From the NCBI GenBank assembly GCA_963969595.1, contig OZ018417.1, forward strand, positions 16,432,501 through 16,496,500: 64,000 nt of DNA, in the 5' to 3' direction. How positions within the stretch are numbered: the first letter of the stretch is position 1; each line of letters starts with the position of its first letter. The DNA comes from Neckera pumila (Eukaryota > Streptophyta > Bryopsida > Hypnales > Neckeraceae). Below are positions 45,301 to 59,555 of the stretch, piece by piece. Made by a program: the position numbers and the translations under genes. The notes under the pieces are model-generated. The model made no database searches. It saw nothing but the letters and a program-made list of their open reading frames with translations, and was not told the DNA's origin.

Positions 45301-47294
45301 AAAAATTTGGACAATACCGGGAGTCCAAAATAATTGTTCAAACTATAGCTAAGACTCAGCACAAGAGAAGATGTTGGATAATTCCTAAACTTATATATCT
45401 GGCTTCATTGTGCACTCTAGACTTCTAGAAGACTTTTCCTTATTCAGAGACCATGGAACGTACCACAATCGCGAAGTTGCTTCCTGATGAAGCGCAGCAA
45501 ATCAGTAAATATGCTGTCGTCGAGAGTTTCTGGCCTACATATATCAAAATGATTGCGCGACGAACATTTCTCTACTATCGTATTCACCTCTGTTGCATAC
45601 TGCTGTGCAGCCACCAAATTTATTTTCTGCACAAAACAAAAAATTCATAATAACGAACTCAGTAAATACAATACCTCTATGACAAATAAAACTAGTTGAG
45701 AAAACCAGCCACACCTCAAAAACTGAATCCGAGGAGCAAGCCAGCCACACCACTATAACTGAGAGGCAACTACGAAACCACCTTCTACCACTGGTCAATC
45801 TCAAAGTATCGATCACCGAGTTCTCGTAAGCCAAGCAAGTGGTGACTATAGCGGGGAACTTACGGAACCATATGCTTCTTTTCCTTCCTCAAAAGACAGG
45901 GTGATTTCCTTGTACTTTTTGCAGAAATTCTGGCGTGCTGCTTGCATTGCTCCTGCAGATTTCATAGCCTCTTCAATCTCTGATTTCCTCAAAACAGACA
46001 GATTGCCTTTCTCCCGCGTGAGTGCACTTTCTAATGCCAGGAGTGAGAAGTTCTTGGCTCCTGAATGCAAATCATATGGCACCCCGTAGAATACAATCCC
46101 TCTTAACCATTTCTTGAGATTTCGAACGGATTCTTCCTTGCTATTCAGAACATCCTGGATGAGCAGACCCCCCAATCCATGCGCTATGAATATCAAAGGC
46201 TTTGTAGCCAGCGTTCCGAGATCCTTTCGTACCTGCTCAGCCAGCTCGTTCAATTTCCGCTTACTTGTCTCAGGCTCAGGCTTGTCAGTAGACTCGGAAT
46301 ACTTCAAGCAAAACACACGCATTGGAATACCACCCAGTGCCTCCGGTAGCCACTCCACAGGCCAGCAGACTGGAGTCGCAGATTGTGTAAACCAAGAGGA
46401 TAGAGCTGCTGCAGGATATCGCACGCTGTCACCAAACTCGTAGCCATGGAATAGGACTATGTCCAGCTCTGGAGCTTGATCTGGTGTTTGGAAAACCAGC
46501 GGCATCCGCTTGCCAAATTGGTCAGGTGTTCTCCAGAAAAGTTTGTGGTCCAAAGTGCTCTGGACAGATACTGTCCGACGAAAGTTGGCCTCGTTGACAA
46601 TTTCCCTGACATCTTTGTCATTGTGGTTCTGATGAAGTGAATCAATAAGAGCCGGGACGAAAACAGTTTTATGACATGGATCTGGCCCGTCAACGTTTTC
46701 TTCCTCAGATGAAAATACAGTCAAAAAATCTTTGCTTGGGTCTTGATGTCTGCCTTCCGTGTTCAGGGGGATGGTAGACGATTCTCCAGCTACTGAATTG
46801 AGAGTGTGCTTATCAGAATTCCAGATGCGCGAATTGATGAAGAATACTTTAGGCTTTCCATCCAACGCCTTACATCTCTTAAATGGCTCGATGATATCCT
46901 CCATAACGTATACTTTGTTACCCTCAAGATCTTGGATGAATTGACGGCCATCGCAATCCCTGTTACCGTATGCGCTTACAAAGCATACAAAGCAATTTGT
47001 AAATTCGCTATTGAGAAAGTTGCTAGAAAACAATTTCATGTCAGTTTTCAATTCATCAGCGCTTTTATCCACCAAAATCTTGACGCGGAAACCTAGCATT
47101 TTAAAGAGCTGGTTCATCCTCTTTCTGTCATCAACCGCCCGTTGGCGAGGTACGCCTTCCCATTTCTCATAGCTCACAATGACCGCATCGACTGGGAACG
47201 CACCTGGATGTCCTTCACACCAACCTTCAGGGTATGAGATGAGATATTCTCCCTTCTCCTTTTCTAAGTTTCTTAATTGTCTGGCAGTCGGCAT
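42394..47294 (-). CDS. HNL-type NLR: caspase-like, hydrolase-like, NB-ARC, LRR, ARM
   Basis: Exons 47294-45864, 45626-45464 and 44966-42394; phases fit and give 1388 residues. Start: first in-frame ATG (MPTARQL). Residues 34-160 resemble a caspase p20: RMNQLFKMLGFRV, NCFVCFVSAYG, KPKVFFINSR. Residues 208-255 resemble p10 (FVPALIDSLHQNH, QSTLDHKLFW). The catalytic His and Cys positions appear as Tyr109 and Arg156. Residues 275-470 resemble a SERAC1-like alpha/beta-hydrolase (DIVLFHG, CWPVEWLP, FIAHGLGG), with Gly373 instead of the nucleophile Ser. NB-ARC: P-loop GVAGMGGIGKTT (571-582), kinase-2 LLFLDDVW (653-660), VHD instead of MHD (874-876). About eight LRRs of SLPPEIG type (953-1153) and ARM-like repeats (1243-1328) follow. 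Probable intracellular immune receptor; hydrolase-NLRs are known from Marchantia. Both enzyme-like domains look inactive. Confidence 0.88.
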
Positions 47295-48699
47295 TGTAAG
47301 CTCGGAGATGCAATCGACCAGGCTTGACAACAACCAGCTTATTCTAATTTCAAACCCCACAAACCTTTATCGATCCAGAAAAACTCGGAAGGCCAACAAT
47401 CACAAGCTCCTCGATCGAGCCTGAGCAAATTCCTCGATCCACTAGACTGTAAAAACACAGATTGCTTCAAAAAGTCAGATGGTGCTTTTTTAAAAGGAAC
47501 AGTACGAAGGAGACAGGTTATATGCACCAGGAAATTTGTTCAACCTCAATTTTAATTCCCCTTAACCAGTCTGCCTAATCTCCATTCCACTCACTCGATC
47601 TGTGTTTTGTTTGAAAGGATACACTTAGACCAAACCCAACGCCTCTCAGACTCTGTTCCACAAAAAGCTGCAACCTAGCCCAAGTGTGTGAACTATGGAA
47701 GGCGTGAAAATCAACTCCCCAAGAAAAACACCAGAAGAGTTCAGAGACTACTTTAAACAAAGAAAGCCAAATCAAACTTCAATGAAGCTGCCACCCCCAA
47801 ACGAAAGGCGTAGGTGGGTGTATTTGTCTCTGTGAAAAGGTGAATACCACGAGATATCTTAAGATATACACACCTGAGGAGGAATCACTAAGGGCAATTA
47901 CCAAACCAAATATCTGTAGGACGTTCATAATTATCTTCCTGAACCTCACAAGAACAATCTAGAGTCCAGTCGAACGCCTACCTTCAACTTGAGCTGGTCG
48001 GACATCGGGCCAGAGTAGAGAAGAGATGGTGAAGGTGGACGGCATCCATTTCCACACACGAATCGAACTCGTAATATTCAAGTTACCGACAGTCACCATA
48101 CTCTGCTTAAATCCACCGTTCCTCGCCGCTTTATTGCTCGACGATGTACTGCCTAAATCCCATGCGCATCACCACAAGAGATGTGCAACGACTGACACAT
48201 AACTGAACAGCCAATACGACGCCCAAAACTAGGTTACACATGACGCCTTGACAACGATCACAGTTCCTCTCTACATAGTGATGCTGGAAACATCATAAAT
48301 TGGAAATGAGACGACATCTCGGAAAACATAGAAGAACAGGGTGGAGCGGCTGTGATCTAATGACATCAAAAGAACCACAAATACTGGCAAAGCTCCGTGA
48401 CATAGTCTGGCGAAGAGCACCTTGTGAAAAGCAGATTGTGCGCCCCACACCTCCTCAACCACAACCACAACACATCGTTTACCGACACAAATGCTTTGTC
48501 TGTAGGAGAAGAAAATGCCGACAGAAACGGTCCAGTCCAAACCAAGTGCGAAAACGCGTGCGGATGTGGGGTCCACCACTAGGACGAATGGCTGATTTGG
48601 GTTTGCACAGTCACTCCGGGCCAGACGGACAAACCCTACTTCGGAGGTCGAAGCTCCCAACGTCCTGGTGAGTGCAACACGGCAAGGTAAGGTGGAGGT
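47295..48699. other. 5' flank of NLR and spacer
   Basis: The sequence directly upstream of the NLR start remains open to 47360 without another ATG, so a 5' UTR or UTR intron is likely. A 172-codon minus frame at 48271-48789 has no ATG-supported domain content and includes simple hydrophobic stretches; I do not call it. Confidence 0.4.
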
Positions 48700-48850
48700 A
48701 CCCAAATCAAGGCTTTTTTTTTTGGCTTTCTGGTGCCAGATTGCACCAGAAAAAAAAATCTGGCTAAAAAAGGTTATAAAAAATGCCAAAAAAATTGGAT
48801 GAAATCGCCAAACAACTTTAAATTTAAAAAAATATTAGATGAAATCGCCT
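48700..48850 (-). repeat. Short dispersed AT-rich repeat, copy 2, with hairpin
   Basis: Inverted counterpart of the repeat at 4600-4800, sharing the terminal GGTACC, T/A runs and ATTTCATCCA. It contains a small perfect hairpin at 48727-48752 (TTTCTGGTGC, loop CAGATT, GCACCAGAAA). Confidence 0.45.
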
Positions 48851-49819
48851 AATTGTGGATGAAAACCATACTATACATCCAATAAGTGGATGAATGTTGC
48901 AATTTGGAACACCACTGTAACATTTTATATCGCCACTATGGCACTTCTTCAAAAAGAAAAAAAAAAGCCCTGACCCAAATACAACAGCCTACCTTTGGTT
49001 GTACAATTCATATTCTATTGGACGGAAATGATTCTATACTCCCATCAAAGAGGGTTCCATATTTCCAATGATTATCAGGTCAAATTATCCCGAACAAATC
49101 AGAATAATCATCATTGAGGGTGTTACTTTCGGTAAACCTTGCCTAGTTGCAATCACATGTCTGAGTTCAGTCGTCTTGCTTTTTCATGCATCGTGCTGTT
49201 TCGCGCTTAGGAATAGACGATAAAGTGCACTCATCAGATAATGTAATTGCATGGTAAACCTTCCTTTCTATCCCGTGCAGTGATGGAGCAACAGACTTCG
49301 ACGTTTCTCGCAAAATACCCCGAACGAGATGATCTCGTAGACCCACCTTCCCAAGCAGATCCGTTGTCCCGAACAGCGAATTCTTACTCAGGTCGCTGGG
49401 ATCCTTCACACCATCAGGATGACAGCCCGATAAGGCATAGGGTTTCTTCGAAAGACTGCATATTTTTTATTGAATACAACGAATTTGTACAAAAGCAATG
49501 CCCTGGGTTTCAGAATTCAACTTCACTCACTATAAACTCATACTTGCGGTATTGCTCAATACCAATCTCTAGATGTGCTCCTGTTCTGAGATGTTGATTG
49601 ACATTTGAAGAATCTGCATTTCCCAGCGCACCTTCAAAAAGTTTGAATATTGACTGCATACTGTAGTGTCGAACCACGCTAATCCACTCAATAGTTCTTT
49701 AAAAATCCCAGACACCAGTTGGATGAATTTGCTCTGATCTCGCAATTTCAAGAAAATAAAACTGAAGACGATAAAGAATCCGGAGGCGAAGAATGAAAAA
49801 GAGTAAATCGTGCCTCAGA
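48851..49819. other. 3' flank of helicase gene and spacer
   Basis: No independent gene seen. The segment from about 49600 to 49819 is probably the 3' UTR of the minus-strand helicase. A plus frame of 116 codons at 49247-49597 has no recognised features. Confidence 0.4.
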
Positions 49820-52565
<2,746 letters not shown>

Positions 52566-54041
52566 TTAACCCCTAAAGAACCAAATTCCCCTTGGGAGAC
52601 ACTTGCGATTTTGGGTAGGTTCATGTAACCTCAAATTTTGACTTGATTTTTTGAAACTTTTTTGGAAGATAGAGAATCACATTCGCTTTGTAAAAACATA
52701 ATTTTTATTTCAATTGGTGCCCAAGAGCAAAAGTTATGCCATCCAAGTCTTAAAAGCAGTTCCTCAAACAATATATAAAAAAAGTATGAAAAAAATGGTT
52801 TTTTTAATTTTTAATTTTTTTTTGAAAGACTTTGTTTTTGTGTACATCTGAAGCTTTGATTCATTCCATTTGGACTAATAATGAGAAAGTTATGGACAAT
52901 ATTGTTTTTTATGCAATCTAAGCACCTTCTTCAAAAAAAAAACTTATAGAATTCATTTTTGAATGCAATTTTTTTTTTAAAAAATCATTAGAAGAGATTT
53001 GAGGCCTCTTAGAACCCGCGAGTTATCATACATTCCTAGACTGCGGGAACGCAAGAAAGCTATTGGCTGATGTGGTTGAAACAGTGCCATGTCACTTTTA
53101 AAAAATAAAAATAAAAATGCTTGAAATTATATTTGGAAAAGATTTTTTTCATTTTTTAAAATTCTGACAGCCCGTATCGGTTGTTCACAGATCTGGCCAG
53201 ATTGGGGAACGGGCCTAAAAAGGCCCTCCAATGCCCTCAAATCTCTTGTAATGTTTTTTTTGACGAGATGAAGTTTGTGTGCAAGAGCATTCTCACCATT
53301 TGCATTATGATGTTTCAATTCCATCTTAGAGCTATCAACAATTTAGTGATTCATTCAATCTTAAATCCACTTCTACTTAACAATTTTTTAATGAATGAAA
53401 ACCAAATTTTGATGTTTTGAAAAATAAATTCCCTAACTTTCAACTCAAATGTTAAACCAATTTTTTTTTTATATTTATGGTCCATAGTGCAAAAATTCCA
53501 CAAATGGTAGTCAAAGTCATTTGAAATTGCAAGCCAACATTCCAAAAAACTTATTTTTCCAACTTCAAATGCTAATACCTTCCAATCCGTACGGTCAATT
53601 TCATAAAAATTTTACCATATGCTCTAAGACAAGTGAAGTACAAGATCGGTTATAGTTAGATTCTAAAAAAAACGTTTTTTGGTTTCTTGGATGATCGCTT
53701 CAAAGATGGCAGTTTCATTACAAAGTTTTCAGGCCTCAATAAGGCCATTAGTTCTGTAGCCCACATTTGCAATCTCGGTGCAATTAAAGAATTTTTTTTA
53801 TATTAAAAAATTGATTTGATGTGGCACTACTTGTGCCATGTCAATGCCACATCAGCACATCTAAATTTTTTAATTTTTTTAATTTTTTTATATATATTTT
53901 TTAAAATAATTTTTTATTTTTCTGTACTTGCACTGCCGGGGGGCCGAAAATCAGAAACTGGCGGCCTTTTGTAGGCCTCAGAATTTTCCTAATGTGCGTG
54001 GTTTTTGAGCCAAGAAATACCTTGGTCCTCTAGGAATTAAA
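52566..54041. mobile_element. TIR element (AACCCCTAAA family), copy 2
   Basis: The left end TTAACCCCTAAAGAACCAA at 52566 pairs with the diverged right end CTTGGTCCTCTAGGAATTAA ending near 54040. The interior matches the copy at 37046-37982 in the same orientation: shared landmarks are TTTTTTGAAACTTTTTTGG, GCTTTGATTCATTCCATTTG and AAAGTTATGGACA, and the right ends align (TGCGTGGTTTTTGAGCCAAG against TGCGTGTTTTTTGGCAGAAA). It is 1.48 kb because of inserted sequence (53000-53250 and 53750-53950). No transposase frame, so non-autonomous. Confidence 0.6.
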
Positions 54042-56160
54042 CAAAACCTTATCAAGTTATTATTTTTAGTAGTTTATATTTTTCAAAAATTCTTTTTGAA
54101 GTTTGGTTTTAGCATCAAAAATTTGGTTTTGAAAATTATGATTATGATTATGTTTGAAAATGTCAAAAAAAATTCTTTCCAACCCTTCTATGAAATTTGT
54201 CCATAACTTTTGAGTGGAAGATCAAAATCTCAAATGGTTTTTTGGAGATGAAACCCGATTTGATGTCTCAACTTTTTTTAGTTCAAAGTTTTTTGCAAAA
54301 TGTCATTCTACTATGCCTAAATGAGGTCTAAAATTCTAGTTTTAACACAATTCCTACTTTAGACTTAATTATGAGCGGTTGAGAAACTACAAATTCTAAA
54401 TTATGTATTGCACATAGGTTGTTCTACCTCCTACCACCCCATGTGAATATAAAGAGCTCATCTCCTTACTCCAAATTTAAAAAATGACTTTCAAAGCTTG
54501 AATTAGTAGCAAATTGATTATTGGCAATGGATTTTTTGCTCAATGTTTCATAGTTGTATAATACTTTAAAGCTTAGTTTTATACTCTACTAAAATTGGAA
54601 GTGCCACAGCAATGAACTTGCTAACTAAGTACACTACTAACAAGTCTTGCCACCTGACCTTGTAGTTACTGATAAGGTGTAGAAGATACCGCACCACTTC
54701 ATCCTCTGGATGAAATAATGTAGTACATTCCACATCATTCTAGTAGGGAGGAGGCACTAGTCAGTGAGACTACTGAATGTTATGAGTGTTAACAATTGAA
54801 TAAACATGGCACAAAATACGGAGTCTTTATCCCTTGGCTTTTAAAAGCATTGCAAAAAAACAAATTAGGTGTTAGATTATTGCTTACCCTACCCCCACTT
54901 GGGATGATGAATCCTCCATTCTAAATGATTGCAAGCAAAAAAACAAATCATATCGTATTAGATAGATGACACAAGACAACTACAGTCCTAAAGTTTGCAA
55001 TATTTTGAGGCCCAAAATGATTACCTCAGCAAGAGGCTCGTTGCACTAAATTCACTAAGGTAGAAGCACCAGTTGTTGACCACGTCCAGTACCCGACTTG
55101 TAGGGTGTGCTATTTCCAACTTTAGGTTGGAAATCAGGCTTGAGTGTTTTTTTTTTGTCTTTTTCAAGTTTGGGACTAATATGGTTATGACACATGTCCC
55201 GGAGTAGTGAGCATCCTTGACGATTGGAATTGAAAGACTCTAGACATTGTTTACTAGTGAACGCACTTTTTGGCTCCCAAAATTCACTGTAATTTCATTT
55301 TTGGCAATTAAATTCTGAAAATTTTGCAATCTCTATATTTCCTATCTTCCTACATAGAAAAATTTCCACCACCTCATACTGTGCACAATCTGCTCCAAAA
55401 CTCCTTAACCTTGTAATGCCGGGACAGCCATTTTGTGGCTTTTGGATGACTGTGCAATCATCTGTACATTGCTTGGAAACATTTTTTCATCAGTTTCTTT
55501 TTTTTGACATTCCATGGTGGATTATTGAGAGTGTGTAGTTGAGTTTGTAGTCATGCAAGTGTCTATCTACACATAAATTAGAAGTTAGTAAAAAAAATGG
55601 ATCACAAAATATGCTATTTTAGTGTACTTTGGGAAGTTGTCGTTCCTTGCTCTAAATATGAAATTTCTCCACAAAAATAATATTTTTTGAGTTTGAGCCC
55701 AACTAACAAAATGAAGGTCATCTACTCTAGTTTCTTCTCCAATTTGAAGTTTGAAAAAAATCTTAATATTGAATATTTTATAGCAATTTGAACTTTGGGT
55801 GTATTTTCAATGTCTATTATTTTCTAATTATAGAATGATACGGAAATTGAGTTTACACCATGATGTTTGTCATTGTAATATATACACATGGTGAAATTTT
55901 CAGATTTTTTGAAATAATTTTCTATTTGACGTGATTTTTCTTCACTTTTTCTTCAAAAATTCTCAAAAAAATCTGTTTTCCACAAAAATGTCTAAATTTT
56001 CTGTGAAGTAAAGAAGACATGTAATTTCATCTCTGAAAAATAAATATAAAATTTTTCATACATATCTAGTTGCAAAATGGCAGTAAATTGAGTGATAGAC
56101 ACTAAGGCCTGAAATCAGTGGTTATAGGTCCGTCATTTAGGGGTTAAATGATCGACTACT
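54042..56160. repeat. Repeat-rich spacer, partial TIR element
   Basis: No gene seen. A TIR-family right end, CATTTAGGGGTTAAA, lies at about 56138-56152; its left partner is not obvious, unless it is the word near 52509, which would make this an outer element with copy 2 nested in it. The part at 55850-56050 is an inverted, diverged copy of the repeat at 34780-36100. Confidence 0.45.
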
Positions 56161-56695
56161 GGTGCTTCTACCTTACACTGTAGACTCAATGAGGAAGCCA
56201 CCCTAGAAGCTCCCCAAAACTCCCCAAATCCACTGACACACTGACAAGTAAAACTAATTGCCGGCTTTCTCAAGTCCTCATCCAAGCCTAGCCTAAAAAA
56301 GCTTCAAAAGCTTAATTACTGTACCAAAGTCCTCCATCAGCCACTGTTTATGCTGCAACAGAGCAGTTCATGATTGAGCTCTGTCCCACAAGTGTCGCAG
56401 CCTGTGTGCTCCACACGACTCTAGAGGGTGAAGTGCATTCCTTCCCATTTTCAAATGCTTGGAAAACAGTTTCCCAACTTTTCTTTTGCCATATCCAACT
56501 ATCGAAGTGCGTGTAAAGCTCTCACCTTGAATCCTTTCCCATAACATAAAAGGATGGGATCCGTCTTGGATTGAAAGCTCCGTCTCTTTCTGCGTTCACA
56601 GTCCCACAGCACTGATTTTGGACTCTTTGTTTGTGTCTGGTTGCAGTTTGCGGTTCTTTTTTGTGTGTTGGCAGTGGAAGTGTTGTTGTGGAGCT
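56161..56695 (+). promoter_or_regulatory. Upstream region of cytochrome b561 gene
   Basis: Mixed-composition sequence leading to the ATG at 56696; it presumably holds promoter and 5' UTR. No reliable TATA box picked out. The short ORFs on both strands here are not supported. Confidence 0.4.
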
Positions 56696-59555
56696 ATGGC
56701 GGCTTCTTATTCGGGTCTGACGCATAAGCAGACGGCGCCGGTGGAAATTTTCTTGGGAGTAGTGGCCTTCGTGCTGCTCGTCTTCTGGACATACCATTTC
56801 CGAGGGGGGTATGGACTCTCTGGGGCGCCTGTGTTTAATGTAAGTGCCTCCTTTGGGTTTTTGTTGTTGGGTTTTGTTGTGGTAGTATAGGGGTGTGTGG
56901 TGGGAAACTGGGTGACTTGATCTAAGTAGGGTTAGGAAAATGTTGTGCTGGGTTGGGTTCAGTAGCTCTGTGTCTTAGTCTTGGACTTGTGGTACACTGA
57001 TTTGTGACTATAGTGCGTGTGACACTAATTTTCCAATTTCACACGATTTTGAATTAGTGCAAGTTCTGTATTGTACCATTTCCACAAAAATGAATTTTGG
57101 AGTGACGAACTTTCTATGGGACGCTAATTACCCCTTCACTATTACGACAATCAGTGAAGTCTGTTGGAATGGGGGACTGGTTTTAGAGGGAGACGTATCA
57201 CTGTGTCGCAGTTTCTAAGGAGGCTCTTCTTGTTCACTGTTGGCTAAACATCACGAAAGTCCTTCTCCACTAATTGTGTACTGTCTCAGTGTGGCTTGAA
57301 TTGATCGATGGGTTAATAGTAAAATGACACTCTTTTAGTGTCATTTTTTAGTATTTTATCTGTGTGTTTTGAGGGTGTTTTGAAAGATTTAAGTTTGCAA
57401 AAATACTAAGAAGACGTTAAAGAAATGTGGCATTCATTATTAACTGAAACAATTGATAATCTGTGTGGAGGAAATTGAGGTGGATGGGAGTTATAGAATC
57501 TCTAGATGTGGAGTTTTTATTTTCATCGCAATTAATCAGGCCTTGCCGTCCTATCGGACATGCTAGTCTTTCAGTTTGCGAGTGGAAGCTGGCTGTCGGT
57601 AACTCAGTTCGCCTGTAGATTTGTGTCCCGAAACATTGAATGCTAGAGCCGTTCTGACTCTCCATCACAAATTGGATTAACCCAAGGCGAGCAAGAGTTT
57701 TCCTTTTTTATATTTTTTCTACGGATATTCTAATCCTTGTCACCTTATTTGAGAGGATTCCAATGCATTAAAATACATATTATTTGGATATTATTTGAAT
57801 AAATTATATAATTTTAAAGTCTACCTGATAGGGTGAGTAATAGCATGGGTGGACTTTTGACTCTTGGGCCATGGTACATTGTCATTTGCACTAGATTCTA
57901 AGTATGGACGTGTTGCTACTCAAGTTAATTCAATTTGTGCGAGACACACGAGTTGTTTTATATTCCACTTTTTTTACTGGAAACCATTTTTATTTTCATT
58001 TTTGTTTAGTGGCAACTGGGAGAAGAATGGAGTATCCTATTTACCCTGCAGTTATTAAAATTTAGGGCAAAATTTGATTTCATTTAGTGCTTCTTGCACC
58101 GATTGAATTAACTTAACATTTACTCACTTCTGGCCTACACACGGCAAAAGGTCAGTCATGGGAAAGTGCTCCCTACCTTAGAAGATAGACTTCTTGGTTG
58201 TGAATGTCTGCAAGCCTATGTTATACTCTACCGTCTTTTTGTTGTATGGAACAAAAAAAAATTCACAAGGGAACCCATTTGTTGTAACTCTTCCATGGAG
58301 TCGTTTTCATCTCAGAATTCAAAGCTGTTGGATTTGAATGGTGTTTTCTTTCAAGTGATTGAATGAATAGCAATGTCAACAGGAGCACTTGGAATTTTGG
58401 GAAAACTGAGATGATGTACAGTAGCTCGTTACTGAACGCTTTGAGTGATGCTGGTGATAATTGCAGCTTCACCCCCTCTTCATGTTCGGAGGTTTCATCT
58501 TCTTTTCGAGTCAAGGTGAGCGGCTTGTTTCCTCTTTGAGTTTTGCTGGTTTGAAATCCTATAATCCAGTGTTTTTTCAATCGAGGCAGCTTCTTAGTTC
58601 TGACGGAGCTTCTTTTGGTGTGCAGCTATTATTGCTTACAAGACTGTCAATGGAGACAAGAAGTACCAGAAGGCCGTGCACATGACTCTGCAAGGAGTGG
58701 CATTGCTTTTGGGTATTGTGGGTGTCCTAGCTGCATACAAGTTCCACCGCGATTCCCAGATTCAGAACTTCTACAGCTTGCATTCGTGGTTTGGAGTCAT
58801 CGTGATCGTGTTCTACCTCGTCCAGGTAAATCTTTTTCTTCTCCCATGGTGCTATCCTGCCGCTACTTTTCAAAGGCTCAAGAATTTGATTTTCTTTCAC
58901 AACTGTTTTGAACCTCTTGATTCACTAGTTATTACTTACTATTAAAATTGAGGGTTCTAGATGATGTAAGTGATCTCTGACATCATCAAAAATTTCTCTT
59001 GCATCATCTATAATCTCAATTGTTCATCTTTAATCTTCATTTCTTCTAATCAGTAATTACTAGGAAATCAAGAGATTCTTAATAACAATAATGTGAATTT
59101 TTCCATATTCATCTCTCATGTTCACTTGTGTTGAGTTTCACATCTTCTTGACAGTCCAGACTCTTGACGTTCATGAGAGTTGTGACATCAGAACTGTTGT
59201 CATTTAGGCAGGCTTCTAATTTAACAATGGTGCCGTATATGTTTTGCAGTGGGTGCTTGGATTCGTGGCCTTCTGGACCCAAAGTGTGTCTGCTGCAAAG
59301 CGTGCGGAGATTCTTCCCTGGCATGTGTTCTTGGGCCTGGCTGCGTATGTGGCAGCCCTCATTACAGCGGAGCTTGGATTGCTGGAGAAGCTGACCTTCC
59401 TTCAAAAGGGCGATCCACCATTGGATTTCTGGGCTGGGGAAGCCATGCTGGTGAACTCCATCGGCCTGGTGGTCATCGTGTTTGGGGCTGTGGTGGTCTT
59501 GACTGCGGTGATACCCAACCCCCGTCGGCAGGAAGGGTATAGCCCATTGGAGTGA
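56696..59555 (+). CDS. CYB561: Cytochrome b561, transmembrane electron transporter
   Basis: Four exons: 56696-56839, 58467-58515, 58626-58825, 59250-59555. All have GT-AG borders, phases fit, and the product has 232 residues. It has six hydrophobic segments and four conserved histidines: His50 (LHPLFM), His83 (KAVHM), His117 (YSLHSWFG) and His156 (LPWHVFLG). In this family they ligate two haems on opposite sides of the membrane. The protein is expected to move electrons from cytosolic ascorbate across a membrane (tonoplast or plasma membrane) to monodehydroascorbate or ferric iron. Length and His spacing match plant CYB561 proteins without extra DOMON domains. The first exon encodes the start and first membrane helix; intron 1 (1.6 kb) is long. 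It is convergent with SWI3C. Confidence 0.95.

Noticed and set aside
48271..48789. 172-codon minus-strand frame
   Set aside because: No domain, simple hydrophobic ends produced by poly-A/T runs of a repeat, and overlapped by a plus frame.
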